From the NCBI GenBank assembly GCA_022560025.1, contig JAFISE010000137.1, forward strand, positions 1 to 64,000: 64,000 nucleotides of DNA. The letters run 5' to 3'. The notes under the pieces are model-generated. The model was not told where the DNA came from, made no database searches, and worked only from the letters and a program-made list of their open reading frames with translations. A program made the translations under genes and the position numbers. Below are positions 34,923 through 46,627 of the stretch, one piece after another (position 1 is the stretch's first letter; every line of letters begins with the position of its first letter). The stretch comes from Stagonosporopsis chrysanthemi. Taxonomy: Eukaryota > Ascomycota > Dothideomycetes > Pleosporales > Didymellaceae.

Positions 34923-36039
34923 CTACGCAGCGATTTTGATAACGGCGCGTCCAACAAGTGTGCCAGCGTTCATCTCATCACAGAACCGACTGATATCTTG
35001 CAGCCCACCATGCGTCAAAATGGGACGTACAAGACCTCGTGCGGTGAAATCCAGAGCTTCGTCGCATTCCTTCAACGTCCCAACCACACTTCCCACTACG
35101 TTTAATTTCCTCATGCACATTGTGATGGGGTGCGCACCAGCAATGACTGTCTGATCTTTGGGCAGCCCAACACAAACCATCGTGCCTCCGGGGCGCAGGA
35201 GAGCTGGCGCTTGCTCGTAACCAGCCTTGGTCGCAGAAAATACGATCACGCCATGCGCACCATAGGATGTAATCTTTGTGACCTCAGCTGGGATATCGGT
35301 TGCTGTCTTGAAGTCGATGAACGCTTCGGCACCAAGCTTCATGCAAAGCTCGCGTTTTGCTTCGCCGCCATCAATGGCAACCACGCGCATGCCCATCGCC
35401 TTCGCATACTGGACGCCGAAGTGACCGAGACTGCTACATGTTAGCGGCGATGACAATTGATCTATAAGCAACATACCCGCCACCAGCACCAGGTATAACT
35501 ATCCATCCACCCGGCTTGACACCACTTCTTTTACAAGCCACGAACGCCGTCAATCCACCACACATGATCGGCCCTGCCTCCTCATCCTTTACGCCGTCAG
35601 GGATCCTGGTTGCATACCTCCCGTCTGTAAGCGCATACTCCTGGAACGTGCCTGCGATTGTAAAGCCCGAGTTGAGTTGTTTGGGACAGTGGCACTCGTC
35701 CACACCGTTGGTACAGAACTCGCATTGTCCACATACACTTGCGATCCACTTGATGCCGGCGCGGTTGCCGACCTGCCAGCGGTCCTGCATATTAGCACCG
35801 ACAGCCACAACTACACCGGCACCTTCATGGCCGGCGATGCCATTAGTGGCAGGCTGCATGCCAAAGCCCCACTCATCGCGGAGAAGTGACTTGTCGGAGG
35901 CACACAGGCCGGAGTAGTTGATCTTGACTAAAATCTGGTCTGGGTCGGGCTGCTGCAAAGGTACCTCTTGTACTGATATGGTAGTGGAATCACCAGAGCC
36001 TTGTTTCACGGCTGCATTGTGGGTCTTAGGAAGGCCCAT
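34923..36039 (-). CDS. Zinc-dependent alcohol dehydrogenase
   Basis: This is a medium-chain dehydrogenase of the fungal ADH1-like group, oxidising primary alcohols or reducing aldehydes with NAD. Exons are 35477-36039 and 34923-35430 (46-bp intron), giving 356 residues. Catalytic zinc ligands: Cys46 (GLCASD) and His71/Glu72 (GHEGAG). The structural-zinc lobe CGQCEFC..CHCPKQ has one extra residue before the fourth Cys compared with the usual CX2CX2CX7C. The usual His/Thr after Cys46 is Ala, which may alter the proton relay. The Rossmann motif GAGGGLGHFGVQYAKAMG is rebuilt by splicing; the acceptor TAGCAG gives GGGLGH, while TAG two codon positions earlier would not. Asp in VVAIDGGEAKR favours NAD. 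The substrate is unknown. Confidence 0.93.
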
Positions 36040-36851
36040 GATGGAGTACTGAAATGAAGTTGATCGATGTGGTATTCAATGTGAACGTTAGGACAAGGGT
36101 CGAATGACCAGACAAAGACATTTGCAGTGACTTAAGTAACTTGTCGGCTCCCTCGGCTTACATGCGGGGTCAGTCTTGAGGACAGTCTGATGTTACGAGT
36201 CGTTGTCACGGGTATAGGGACGCTTCGACAGAACATCTGCTCTCTTTGCTTCCTCACTAGCCCAGCCATCCATGGCGACTCTATAACAATGACAAGCCTC
36301 TCATCTGAAACACCAACCGACATACATTGCAAACTTCACCTGAGCATTGAAATGGGCTCCAAGAAAGGCACCATAGAACCTGGATCGTGCGATTGTGGCG
36401 TTGAGATGCGCCGGGTTTCTGCAGATACCATAGCACAACGCGGGGTAACCGGTAGCACAACGCGGGGTAAAGCCTTACACAAACAATCATTTCAACTTCA
36501 TACCTGCCGACAACACCAGAAGACATGTCTTACAGGCTTAGTTTGGACGGAACTCAACGGGGTGTGTTTCGTTTGCTCCATGAAATCTGCCGGTGCACCT
36601 GCAAAATGAACAATGGTTTTGCTGAGAGTACAGGCAAAGAATGAGAGAATGCGGCGCCTTCTTACCACTAGTTGATTACTTGACATGATCATCTAAACCC
36701 GCGTTGTGTTTTTGATCGAGGGGTTGAACCTCAGCTCTCCTCATCAGAGCGTATCATATCGTACAGCTTTCTTTCAAGCATATGCCGAAAACTGACGCCG
36801 GATCATGCACTTGTAATACTCAAGAACGCCGCGCTTGAATGCAATGTAAAC
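36040..36851. repeat. Intergenic region with an 18-bp direct repeat
   Basis: 812 bp between the ADH start and the MET2 stop. It contains two copies of TAGCACAACGCGGGGTAA at 36431-36448 and 36453-36470, 22 bp apart. The open frames here show no homology-like pattern. It should include the ADH promoter. Confidence 0.55.
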
Positions 36852-38537
36852 TCACCATGCGGTGATATCGTCAACCTCTGCTTCGCCAAATGTGCTGGTC
36901 TTGGTGGCCTCCATACCGGAGTCATCTGAAATGAGCTCAGGATTTGGAGTCCTATTCATAATGTCTGGAAGATACTGGTTCAAGAAGCCCAGTAAATGAC
37001 GGTTGACCTGATCAAACTCAAGAAGGAAAGCATCATGGCCGTCAGGAGAGTCAATGGTCTTCAAGGATGCATTGGGAATATACGCAGCGAGCTCCTGCTG
37101 CTCAGCGTATGTGAAAAGACCATCAGACTGAATGCCGAGCACGAGTGTGGGCTGCTCGATCAATGATAGTGCATGATGTAGAGCCGAGACAGGATCTAGA
37201 GACTCTTCGTCTTCTCCTTCAGGGTAGCGGTGGCGTGAGACATCGTGGGTGTCGAGCTTACGGGTGATAGCGATGTAGCAGTTAGCATCGAAGCGCTTGA
37301 TGAACTTCTCGCCCTGGTACCGCAGGTATGACTGCGCAGAGAAGTAGTGCTGAGCCAACGGCTTGGATTTTGCACTCGCTGTCGAGTCGGTGCGGCGAAG
37401 GGAAGGTGTTGAGGGGTTGGAAGCGTCGTGGAACTCAAGATCGGCCGTCTTAGCTGCAGTGTTCAGTGCAGCACTGCTGTTTGTACGCGAGGCAGAGGCG
37501 CGCGGCGACCCGGCATTCTTGTGCCCATGGTTGTGGATGGCCCAATGTTCGTTCGAGGGCGTCGTCGGCCGCGGTACCGTGTTGATACTCTGCTTCTTAG
37601 AGAGGTCTGGTGTGTTACGTCCAAAGCGTGATTCGAACGAGTCTCGGCTACGGTAGGTCAGGAGTGCTGACATGCGGGCTGCGCCAAGGCCTGTGGACGG
37701 CGGGTCCTCGAAAGTATAGTAGCCGTCGTCGTACTTGGGGTCGCTGTAGATGCTCTGACGCTGTGCCTCACCCCAGCTGATGCCCCAGGCGCTGTAGCGA
37801 GCAGAAGTGGCAATGGGGATGATATTGCGGACGTAATCCTTGCCGAAATAGGCAAACTCGAGGACGAGCATGCCACCCATCGAGCCGCCAATGACGGCCG
37901 CGATTTGCTTGACGCCGAGGTCATCGAGGACCAGTTTGAAGATGCTATGCAGGGTGAGCAAGCTTTCGATGCACCAAAGAGGACACTGTGCTCACTTGAC
38001 ATCGTCGCGCACCGTCGTCAATGGAAACTCGGGACCGTAACGCTCGTTCGCGACATCGCCGTCGCGCGCCGTAACGGGACTGGAGCTGCCGTAAGGACTG
38101 CCCAAGCTGTTCATGCACACGACGAAGAAGCGCGACGTATCGAAGGCCTTGCCCGGTCCGCCCAGCAGCGGGCCCCACCAGTCTCCGACATCAGCACTTC
38201 CTGTCAGCGCATGACATATGACCATTGCATTGTCTCCCGCCGGCGATAAAGTGCCATATGTCTTGTATGCCACGGATACATTGTGGAGTACGACGCCGGA
38301 TTCGAGCTCGTATTCAGGGATGACAGCAAATGTCTGGTCAGGAATCAATGCCGAGTAGGGGTTCTCGGGCTGCGCTGCGACTCTTTCTGTATGTTAGTTA
38401 GCTCTTGTTATCGATGCTCTCAGTTGCAGTGCATCATGTTGGTTATTTGCTGTTTGCTATTTGCGGCGCAATTGAAGTGTCGTACTGTACTTGCTGGTGC
38501 CATTGGCAGATGTGATCACATCGACTGAGGCAGCCAT
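36852..38537 (-). CDS. MET2: Homoserine O-acetyltransferase
   Basis: It transfers acetyl from acetyl-CoA to homoserine, the first committed step to methionine in fungi. Exons are 38486-38537, 37996-38386 and 36852-37944 (introns 99 and 51 bp), giving 511 residues. It starts MAASVDVITS and continues ENPYSALIPDQTF and VSVAYKTYG. The motif CHALTGSADVGDWWGPLLG is the MetX/Met2 hallmark. The nucleophile elbow is IGGSMGGM (Ser169), and the acid and base are in GIQSDGLFTYAEQ and DSPDGHDAFLLEF. As in other fungal Met2 proteins, a Ser/Thr/Ala-rich insertion (about residues 260-340) interrupts the cap region. The first intron's donor must be GTACGA to keep frame. The C terminus carries an acidic TFGEAEVDDITAW tail. 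No Cbf1 box was seen within 200 bp upstream. Confidence 0.95.
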
Positions 38538-39466
38538 GTTCGAGGTATGCTATGAATGTGAGAGGAATGATGCTCTTGAACTTTCTAGACATATTGCGGG
38601 GAGTCATCTTTTTCTGGGCCCCACACACCCATGCGGCATGCGGTTCAGCCGCTAAGACGTGGGGTAGCACGTCATCGCTCCGACGCTTCGGTCGCCCGTT
38701 GATTGGTCGCTGGAAGCCTTACATCCAGACATGTAACGAGCGTTGGCTTGGCCATCCAATTCCTGCCGTTGAATTGGCAGATTGAAAGTATCCGGGTAGA
38801 GGCTACAGACGCATTCACGGGAATCCAACGTGTGCCTTCACTCAAACGCTCCGTTTAGCTGAGTGCAATTATATCCAAAGAGGTCTGGGAGTTTGCTACG
38901 GTATTTAGATTAACAATAAATCACGACCCCTCACAACACACCCTACTAAAGAATTCACCCAGAGTATTTTGGCTTCGAGCGGCCACTGCTTCAGGTCAAA
39001 CTGTCTCGTGATGGATGGATCAGCCACGAACAACCTGATGAAGAACCTTAAAAGTTTTCTATGCCGCTTGTCTCATCTCCCAGCTTTCGTACATATGAAG
39101 GACTCTCTCTCCATCTTACTCAAGACATTGAGCTTACCTTTCCAAAAAACTTCTAATTCGCGACCGTCACTCTGATTATCTCTAGACCTCACAATCTGTA
39201 ACCCGCAACGAGTGAGAACCACCTTCTCAGCGTGATGCAGGGTTCGTAATTGAAGATCCATGAATATCGAGGACGATGCTCTCCACACTGTCGAACGCAA
39301 TGTAGCATATAAGCTGGAGATTGAGGCCCATGTCTGAAACGGTCTCTGCTTGAGAAAGTTGAGACGTTCTCTAGTTTCTGCTGAAAGAGCTGCACCTGGA
39401 ATCGAAGTTCTGGCCAATCTCACATCGCGGCACCGAATAATGTTGTGGAGGGCTTTGAGTTTTATC

Positions 39467-39528
<62 letters not shown>

Positions 39529-39721
39529 GCTTTCCAGCTATCCAGGCTAATGCTGACCCATCCAAGTATGGTTTTCTGGTTATGGTACAGGAATTTGAGA
39601 ATCCTTAGACCTTGTCCTGTGAGCTCCACCCCATGCATATGTACATGTCGTGATCATCAACCACATTTTATTAGTCCATCCAGTTTTCCCTTTGTTGCTT
39701 GATGCTCGAGATGGAGATGTC
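38538..39721. other. 1.2-kb intergenic region
   Basis: Lies between the MET2 start and the stop of the RING-RS gene. Apart from the ATC microsatellite at 39467-39528, I see no gene; the short frames on both strands lack motif or splice support. It includes the MET2 promoter. Confidence 0.55.
39467..39528. repeat. (TCA)n/(ATC)n microsatellite
   Basis: About 20 perfect copies of a trinucleotide repeat, 62 bp, without interruption. It lies about 190 bp beyond the stop codon of the RING-RS gene, so probably in or near its 3' UTR. The repeats can be read as poly-Ser or poly-Ile in other frames but no gene supports that. Confidence 0.97.
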
Positions 39722-42700
39722 CTACCGCCTATCCCTCTCTCGTTCCACGCGCTCCATCTCTCTCTCCACATCGCCCTCAGTCCTGACACCACCTCTTCTC
39801 TTCCCTGCATTCTTTCTTAGACCAGCAGTGAACAGGGTCGCAATGCTGTTGTCGCCCCCAGCGCCCGACTTCCTCCGTTTGTCACGGTGCGAGGCGGGCC
39901 CGGTGGGTGCCCTTATCTCGCTCTTGCTAGGACCGCGGGGTGTATCGTCCATGTCCACTTCGTCCTCTCGCGAGCGTTTTGAGGATAACGAGCCCTTAGA
40001 CGAGGAGTGCATACGTGAGTGCAAAGACTTGCTTAACACATCGCGCTGATCGCGGTCTACGCGATCTCGGCTGTTGCGCTCGCGAGCGTTTCTCTCGCGT
40101 TCAGCGGCGTAGTGATCTTGGGATGTGGGTTCGGCGGGTGTGGCTGGGGTGGACTGGACAGAAGAGGCGCTGCCCTTCCTGCGGTGTTTGTCTTTTTCCC
40201 GATCAGCTGCAGGACCTTTGGGCGGCTGGAACCCACGTGGTCCCGTTGGAGGTTGCGGTGGCGGCATGACGTTGGACTTTGACCGGCCCGCACCTTTTAT
40301 TGAGAAGGTGTTCGCCGAGGGACCAGTAGGTGCGTTAAGAGGAGGCGAGGCGGCGCGCTTCTGCATCATCTTCCCAACCACATCATCCTCTGCTGGACGA
40401 ATGACCTTGGATTCACGATCGTTCTGGCTGCGATTGTCACGGTCTCGGTCGTCTCTATCTCTGTCCTCTCCGTCACGGTCCTTGCGGCTCTTTCGAGATG
40501 AACGATACCTGTCATCATCGTAATCGCGGTTTTCCTCCTCAGCGTCACGGTCACGGCGATGCCTCCTCTCACGGTCTTTGTCTCTTGATCGGTCCTTTTC
40601 GCGTTCGTAATCGTAGTCTTTCTCTCGATCCTTGCGGTCGCGCCTATCCCGCTCACGATCTCTGTCACGCGACCTGTCACGATGCTTGTCTTTATCGGTC
40701 CTGTGCTTTCGTCTCGAGCTAGTCTCTGACTCTCGGTCGCCGTTCACATACGCATCTTCGTCATACTTGCTCTCCTCAGCTGGGGAGCGCGAGCGGTGAC
40801 GGCGGCGGTGTTCCTTGCTACGGTCTCGATGTGAACGCGACGAACGGTGCTTCTCCTTTTCACGTCGACTGCTGCGGAATTTCGAATCAACTGAGGCACT
40901 GCGTGTTCTATCACCTCGGCTTCCTCTGTCGTCACGGTGTCGATCGTCAAAATCATCCTCGCGATCGTCAAGTCGGGAGGAACGGTGGTTTCGGTGATCC
41001 TTGCGGCGTTCGTAATCGCGTTCGCCTTCTGGTGTTACTGAGCGTCCTCGACCTTCGCGCCTTGATTCGCGGTCTGCGGAGCGCGAACGCTCTCGACGAT
41101 CCATGTTCTCTTCATCCCTCGCTCGAGATCTTGATCGAGAACGTGTCGCTGACTTGTCCTTGGTGCGAAGGGTCTCGTCTCTCAGAGGCGAACGGCTGTC
41201 CAATGTCAGGATTTCATCAGCAGAAATGGTATACCTTAACTCACGATCGGACCCTTCGTTGTGGGCTGCGGGCACCCGTACTTTGTGCAGGAGTTACACT
41301 TTTTGGTGGTGGTTGGTATCGCGCATTGCCCATGCGGCTCGAGAAGCCAGTATTCGGTCTCCCTTCGCGCATGGCACGAGGGCCTGTGGGTGCACCTTCC
41401 ACACCACGTCCTTGCGGCTCGCCTGTCAGCACTGTAGCAGCGCCGTATGCGGCGTTGAAGCCACCTCGGGGACCAAAATTGTTGTTCTGGTGGTACCCCA
41501 TATTCATGCTAGGGTTGAAAGGCGCATTTATGTGCATCTGATTGGGATACTGATTCATCATGCCGTTAGCAAAACCCATGTTGGGTTGCATGCCATTGCT
41601 CATCATCGATTGATCGTAACCATGCATGTCCCCATCTTCGGTATCAACAGTCTGTATCTGATTCAGACCGTTAGACTGTGTAGAAGTACTTTGCTCTCCT
41701 GTCGCGGCTGACTCCTTTGCATCCCCGGTGCCATTGACGGCAGTGTCGGCGCCTGGAGCTGTGTTCTGCGCGGCGCCATCGGCGTCGTTACCTTCTTCAG
41801 TGGACTTGACAGCAATGCCTTGCTCGTCCTCTGGCTTTGAGTCGACGACTGAATCGGCAGATGCGCCAGGTGAGCCACCGTCACGCTGTTGGGTACGAAT
41901 AATGTTAGTTGGTGGCTTCGAAATATTTAGTACCAAAGACAGCTGTCCCGGCGAAGGCGTGTAAAATCGACGTACGTTTCGCGCAGGTCCACTGCGGCTT
42001 CCAGGTCGACTGTTGGCGCTCTGCTGTCCAACAGGCCCAGACATGGAGCCCCCCTGGCTGCCACTTCTATTGTTCTGCTGAGGCAGAGCTCCCCCTTGAT
42101 CGGCAGGAAAACGATTCTGGTTCTGGTTCTGGTTTTGGAAATTGTTCTTGGGGAATTGGTTCATCATCTCGGGATATGCGCCAGATTGATTATATCCGCC
42201 CATCTGGTTGAACCCGTTGAAGTTTCCATAACCTCCACCCATACCATTCCATCCGTTGCCGTAGCCGCCACCGAAGTTCATCATGTTCATGGCAGACATG
42301 TCATTCATCATGCCCATGTTTCCACCGAAGTTGTTGTACATGCCGTTGATGTTGTAGTCTGAAAGGCTGTCAGTTCTAAAGTGTCGAATCATACGTGCGT
42401 AATTGAGACATACCCATGGAGTTCATATTATTCCAACCAGCGTTGCCCATCATGTTTGCCATGCCATTGAAGCCCATACCGTTTTGAAAACCGAATCCCG
42501 TCTGAACCTGCATACCGTTCATCATGGGATTGCTGCTTGTCATGTTTGCAGGGCCTTCCGTATTGTCGTGCTCGTTAGAGGACGTGTTGGCAGCTGATGG
42601 CTCCACGCTCTGTGTCGCAGTTTGGGACATCAAGCTTCCGCGTCGATTTGACTCATCGTTTTCAGGTGCTGTTGAGCCCTGCTCGATATTAGCAGAAGCA

Positions 42701-43473
42701 CAGGACGAGTTATGTATGCTGCAGCCACCGGCACGTGCAAGATCGATAGTGTTCATTATGTTTAGCGACGCAGACTCCTCTGCCGTCCCATGTCTTCTCT
42801 TATGAAATGTGCACACAGAAACGCGTGTTACCGGTGGAGATATAAGAAAACCTACCTCATTAGGCTGTGTAGAAGCCGACACTGTTCGCAGCTGTCCCTC
42901 TCCACCATCTGTAGCAGCAGCAGCAGGCTCAACCGGCGCGTCAGCTGTGGCTGGCGCTTCCTCAACACTGTCGATCGGCTTATCTGCACCCTCCGCCTCA
43001 GGCAGCGCTTCTGTCGCAGCAGGTGTGATCTCTGGAGCAGGGGTAACGACCTGCGCCGCTGCCTTGGCTTCTTCTTTTCTTTTCTGCTTTTGCAGCCACA
43101 CGCGCATGGTATTGCGCAGGGACTTGTTCGGTGTACATGAATCGGCCTCAAGTGGGGAGTGATCGCATGATGGACAGGTTGTGGGGAAGGTAAGTGTCGC
43201 CTGGCCTATCAATACATTAGCCTGAGTCGACCTGAGCCAGTCGCTTCTTTAAACGGACATGAAGTGCAGATGGCCTTGTTGCAGCACAGCAGCTTGTATG
43301 AGTCGATAGCAAGCTCGCTACATAGAGCGCAGAAGAACGACTTGGGGAAGGTACTCTTAGGTAATGAACTATCGCGGTCAGTGTATGATTGGTATGTGCG
43401 GTTCCGATCCAACATACAGCGCAAGTTCCTTCAGCTCGTCGGCGAGCGGCGCGGCCTTGAGATCGGTAGCCAT
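39722..43473 (-). CDS. RING-type zinc finger protein with prion-like and RS domains
   Basis: This looks like a nuclear RNA-processing or ubiquitin-ligase factor; the finger resembles the RBBP6/Mpe1 RING, but no DWNN or CCHC domain is present. Exons: 43418-43473, 43259-43353, 42414-43205, 41976-42358, 41245-41885 and 39722-41195, giving about 1,146 residues. The finger is rebuilt by two short introns: KSFFCALCSELAIDSYK, LLCCNKAICTSC, TTCPSCDHSPLEAD, then PNKSLRNTM. The middle (about 230-650) is Gly/Asn/Gln/Met-rich and prion-like. The last 490 residues are an Arg/Ser, Arg/Asp and Arg/Glu repeat domain like SR splicing factors. The 90-bp intron 41886-41975 has GTACGT, ACTAAC and CAG yet is stop-free and in frame. 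A second possible in-frame intron begins near 42855. One donor is the weak GTCCGT. The presence of RING plus RS is certain; the role is not. Confidence 0.85.
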
Positions 43474-43732
43474 GGCGAGGTCGTGTAGATGTGAGCTCCA
43501 AGCCGTGACAGGCTACAGCGGAAAAGTTCCGAGCTTCTGCTGGTGCAGCTATATCATCTGTGCGCAAGCTGGAGCGAGAGTAGGGACTGTGATCAGGTCG
43601 CCAAATGCTATAGTAATGAAAGCTTGATCGCGGTCGTCACAACCGCGTTGACGGGACGCTGAGCAGATGTCACGGACGGAAATTTAGAAGGCGCGCACGG
43701 ACGGACCGTTCTCCACACACCGAGAACGCCGG

Positions 43733-43740
43733 TCACGTGA
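43733..43740. promoter_or_regulatory. CACGTG E-box in divergent promoter
   Basis: The palindrome TCACGTGA lies in the 569-bp divergent region between the RING-RS gene (start 43473) and the hydrolase gene (start 44043). It fits a Cbf1/bHLH-type site. Two CACGGACGGA copies lie nearby (about 43672 and 43696). Function is inferred from the motif only; nothing else is recognised in this spacer. Confidence 0.3.
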
Positions 43741-44042
43741 GGACGCGTCGTGCCTTTCTTTAGCCTCCAAAGCTGCTTTACTACTTGAAGGACGTCCTTA
43801 CTTTGGACCTCGCAACATTGTGACGCCCTGGTATCCCTACAAATATCTCTCCGCTCCATACACGCATTCATATCTTAGCAATACCCGTTGCTCCAGAAAG
43901 CGGCTAAGCGGTTGTGGCTTAGGCTAGGTAGCCAGTGGAGTGCTCGTCAACGTCATCAACCGAGCGCGAATACCAGGGTCCTTCACGAGCAAATGATCTG
44001 CCACAATACGACTTCTATCGCTGCTCGTTCCCCGCCACTACC

Positions 44043-45311
44043 ATGATACTCAATCAAATATCGTACCTTGACTGCATTGCCTTTCTGGTCTTCCTGACAC
44101 CCCAATTGCTGATACAAGTTGGCTTTGTCCCGGTCTTGAAGTGGCTGATCCCGGCCTTGCCGTTCATAGGTGGGCATACCAATGCAGATTTTTCGTATGC
44201 TGATGTTGACAGTATACCAAGTTGGCATCATTCCGTATCAGTTCGTACGCGAACGATTCTTTGTCCCATATAACAAGCGCAGTCCATTCGTGAAGAAAGC
44301 AACGCCGTTTCAGGACGTCGTCATCAGATGTGTACGCTATGCATTTGCTAATATGCCAGCCTTCATAGGCCGCGTGTTCTTCTCCAAGGGCGTCTCATTA
44401 CCTTTTCTGCGCTTTCGGATGTTGCGACACGGCATTGTGACCAGTCCAATCAGGTGGACGGAAGTCAAGAGGGTAAGTGTCTTCACAAAATCGTCACCAA
44501 GCAGAACTAACAGCTACAGCCCCATTTCAGAGGTGTTCTGATTAAGCACACCCAGCAGGAACAGCCTGACATCATTGTCTACTATACTCATGGTGGTGGC
44601 TTCTCGATGGGGAGTTCTTTCTTCTACATGGAATTTCTGCTTGCATGGGTTGCATTATTGAAAACTGCAGGTTACAGAAACCCTGCCCTCTTTGCACTGG
44701 AATACACGTTGGTACCCGATGCCACCTATCCAACTCAGCTTCACGAGACCCTGGCAGGGTATCAATACGTGCTTTCGCTCGCCCAATCCTCGACTAGGGT
44801 AGTTGTCGGTGGCGACTCTGCCGGGGCATCACTCATGTTGAGTTTCCTGCTCTCTCTGACGGAACATGCAGAATTCAGGCACCAGCGGCCGGGCCTGGCA
44901 GTCATGATCAGCCCATGGGTCACTATCGTCTCGAAGAACAACCGCAACACCGCCTCAGATTTCCTCAATGACAAGTCTCTCGAACAGTACGGCCGTCAGT
45001 ATATCGGCAAGAGAGCTTCTCATACCGATCCTTTGGTGTCGCCTGGCCATTGCAAGGACACCAAAAAGTGGACTGATGCATCGCCCGAGAAAGGGTGGTA
45101 CTTCCTATACGGAAGCGAAGAAGTTCTTGGGCCTGAGACCAGAGAGCTCATCAGCCTCCTCAAAAGTACAGGCGCTCACGTGGATGTGTGGGAAGAGCAA
45201 GGTGGCATACACGCATGGCCAGTCGCAAGTCTGTATCTGGGTGAAAGTCGGGATGAAAGGCTTGGAGGATTGCAAAGCATAGTTAGAGCTATCAAAGATA
45301 GGATACTCTGA
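44043..45311 (+). CDS. Membrane-anchored HSL-family alpha/beta hydrolase
   Basis: This is an esterase-like enzyme of the hormone-sensitive-lipase family (steryl-acetyl-hydrolase type). Exons are 44043-44169, 44213-44472 and 44520-45311 (introns 43 and 47 bp; the second has ACTAAC), giving 392 residues. The N terminus has one hydrophobic segment, about residues 10-45, spanning IAFLVFLTPQLLIQVG, so the protein is probably anchored in the ER or lipid-droplet membrane. The oxyanion motif HGGGF is at 153-157, and the nucleophile elbow GGDSAGAS has Ser229. The acid candidate is in YGSEEVLG, and the His in GGIHAWPVASL. The first intron, at 43 bp, is among the shortest in the window. The substrate is unknown. 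Confidence 0.9.
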
Positions 45312-46627
45312 GGAAATTCTGACCCGCTTCAACGAGACCAATAAAAGTCACCTTTTGTAACATTGTGGTGGTAGCTCAAACCCTAGCTCGCGAGCGGCCT
45401 CCTGAAGCCTTGCGATCCTTCTTATCTCCTCCAGGGCCCATTGCTGATCGACTGCAGGTACATTGGCATTCTGCGACGACAAAGCCTCGGCGGACAGAGG
45501 TGTCGAGGTACCAGGACATCTGTTGTGAAGAAAGTCAGCAATTGAGTCGCCGTCCAGAGCGAGTCACCCACGAAACAGGCGTTACATTGCCGCCTATGGA
45601 CATTGAAGACGTGCGAGAAGACTGTGCGGATGTTTGCTTCGACGACATTGCATTCAAAATCTGGTGACGATCGGGGAAAAAGAGTAGTTTCCAGACAAAT
45701 TAATACTCCCCAACACACTACGCCGCCTGACTACACTAGCCCCTCAAACTCACCGGGCAACGCAATGTCTAATCTGCAACCTCGCAATCACAGCTTTAAT
45801 CTTCCAGCAAGTGCACACAGATGTAGTCATCTCAATCAAGTTAGCACGCGCTGGACTAGCGGCCGCTGTTTCGCTGCGATTCGCGAACGTACCCCTGCGC
45901 TCTTGCCTACCTCAGCCCTTGCAGGCAACTTGCAGGCCGCAAAGTGGGCCGTTGTCCTGCAGGCGCTCGTCAGGTGCCGGCAGCTGACAGCGCTCGCTGT
46001 CCTGGGAACGCGTGCGGGCCTGTCAGGTACGCTGGCACGGTTTTGTTGAGAGTGGCGATTCACAGTTCATGACGCTGGGTGCTCACGCGCACAGAAGAGG
46101 TATGTTCAGGTACGGCTGTGCTGGATCTTGAGGATGCGTGTACTGGCATGGTTTTGGGGTGCTGAGCTACTTTGGCTGGTAGATGTTGTGGATCACAGGC
46201 CATGACGACTTCAAAAAACGCTTATTGGAAGCATTGCTACTAGCGACCCATGAGTTGCTTGCTGTAGGGTTCTTGATGGTTACCACTCTGGGCTTGGTGC
46301 TAGCCCTCACTTCGCTGGAGTCTTGAGCACGTGATCGTAGCTCACGCTGCAATAGTGAGCAGATGCTCAAGCTGATAGTTGAGACCTAAGGCAACTCGAT
46401 CTGTGTCGCGGGCTTATGAGGAGTAAGAGAGGACCCAAATCAGACTTCCGCGCAATCTTGCAATGCGGTGGTTAATTTGGAATGCCGTCAAGATGATCAG
46501 AGACAGGAGTGGTGTTTATGTAACTACACTTTCAGCGACGTTGTAATTCTGCAGGTCATGACACATACTGCACAAAGTCTATCGCATTTCTCATATACCA
46601 AGTAATACAAATGTTTTAGCACCAAGT
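45312..46627. other. 1.3-kb convergent intergenic region
   Basis: Lies between the 3' ends of the hydrolase and PTH11-like genes. It contains a GC-rich patch at about 45,850-46,040 and several frames below 150 codons with no motif, no splice structure and composition unlike the neighbours. I do not support a gene here. No tRNA was seen. Confidence 0.55.

Noticed and set aside
36190..36609. 139-codon plus-strand frame between ADH and MET2
   Set aside because: No domain, includes the 18-bp direct repeat, no splice support; likely the ADH promoter.
39350..39702. Poly-Ser and poly-Ile frames across the microsatellite
   Set aside because: The runs are a by-product of the ATC repeat; flanking codons show no protein-like pattern.
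45603..46049. 148-codon plus-strand frame in the convergent intergenic region
   Set aside because: No recognisable motif, and no introns or partner exons; GC-rich chance frame.
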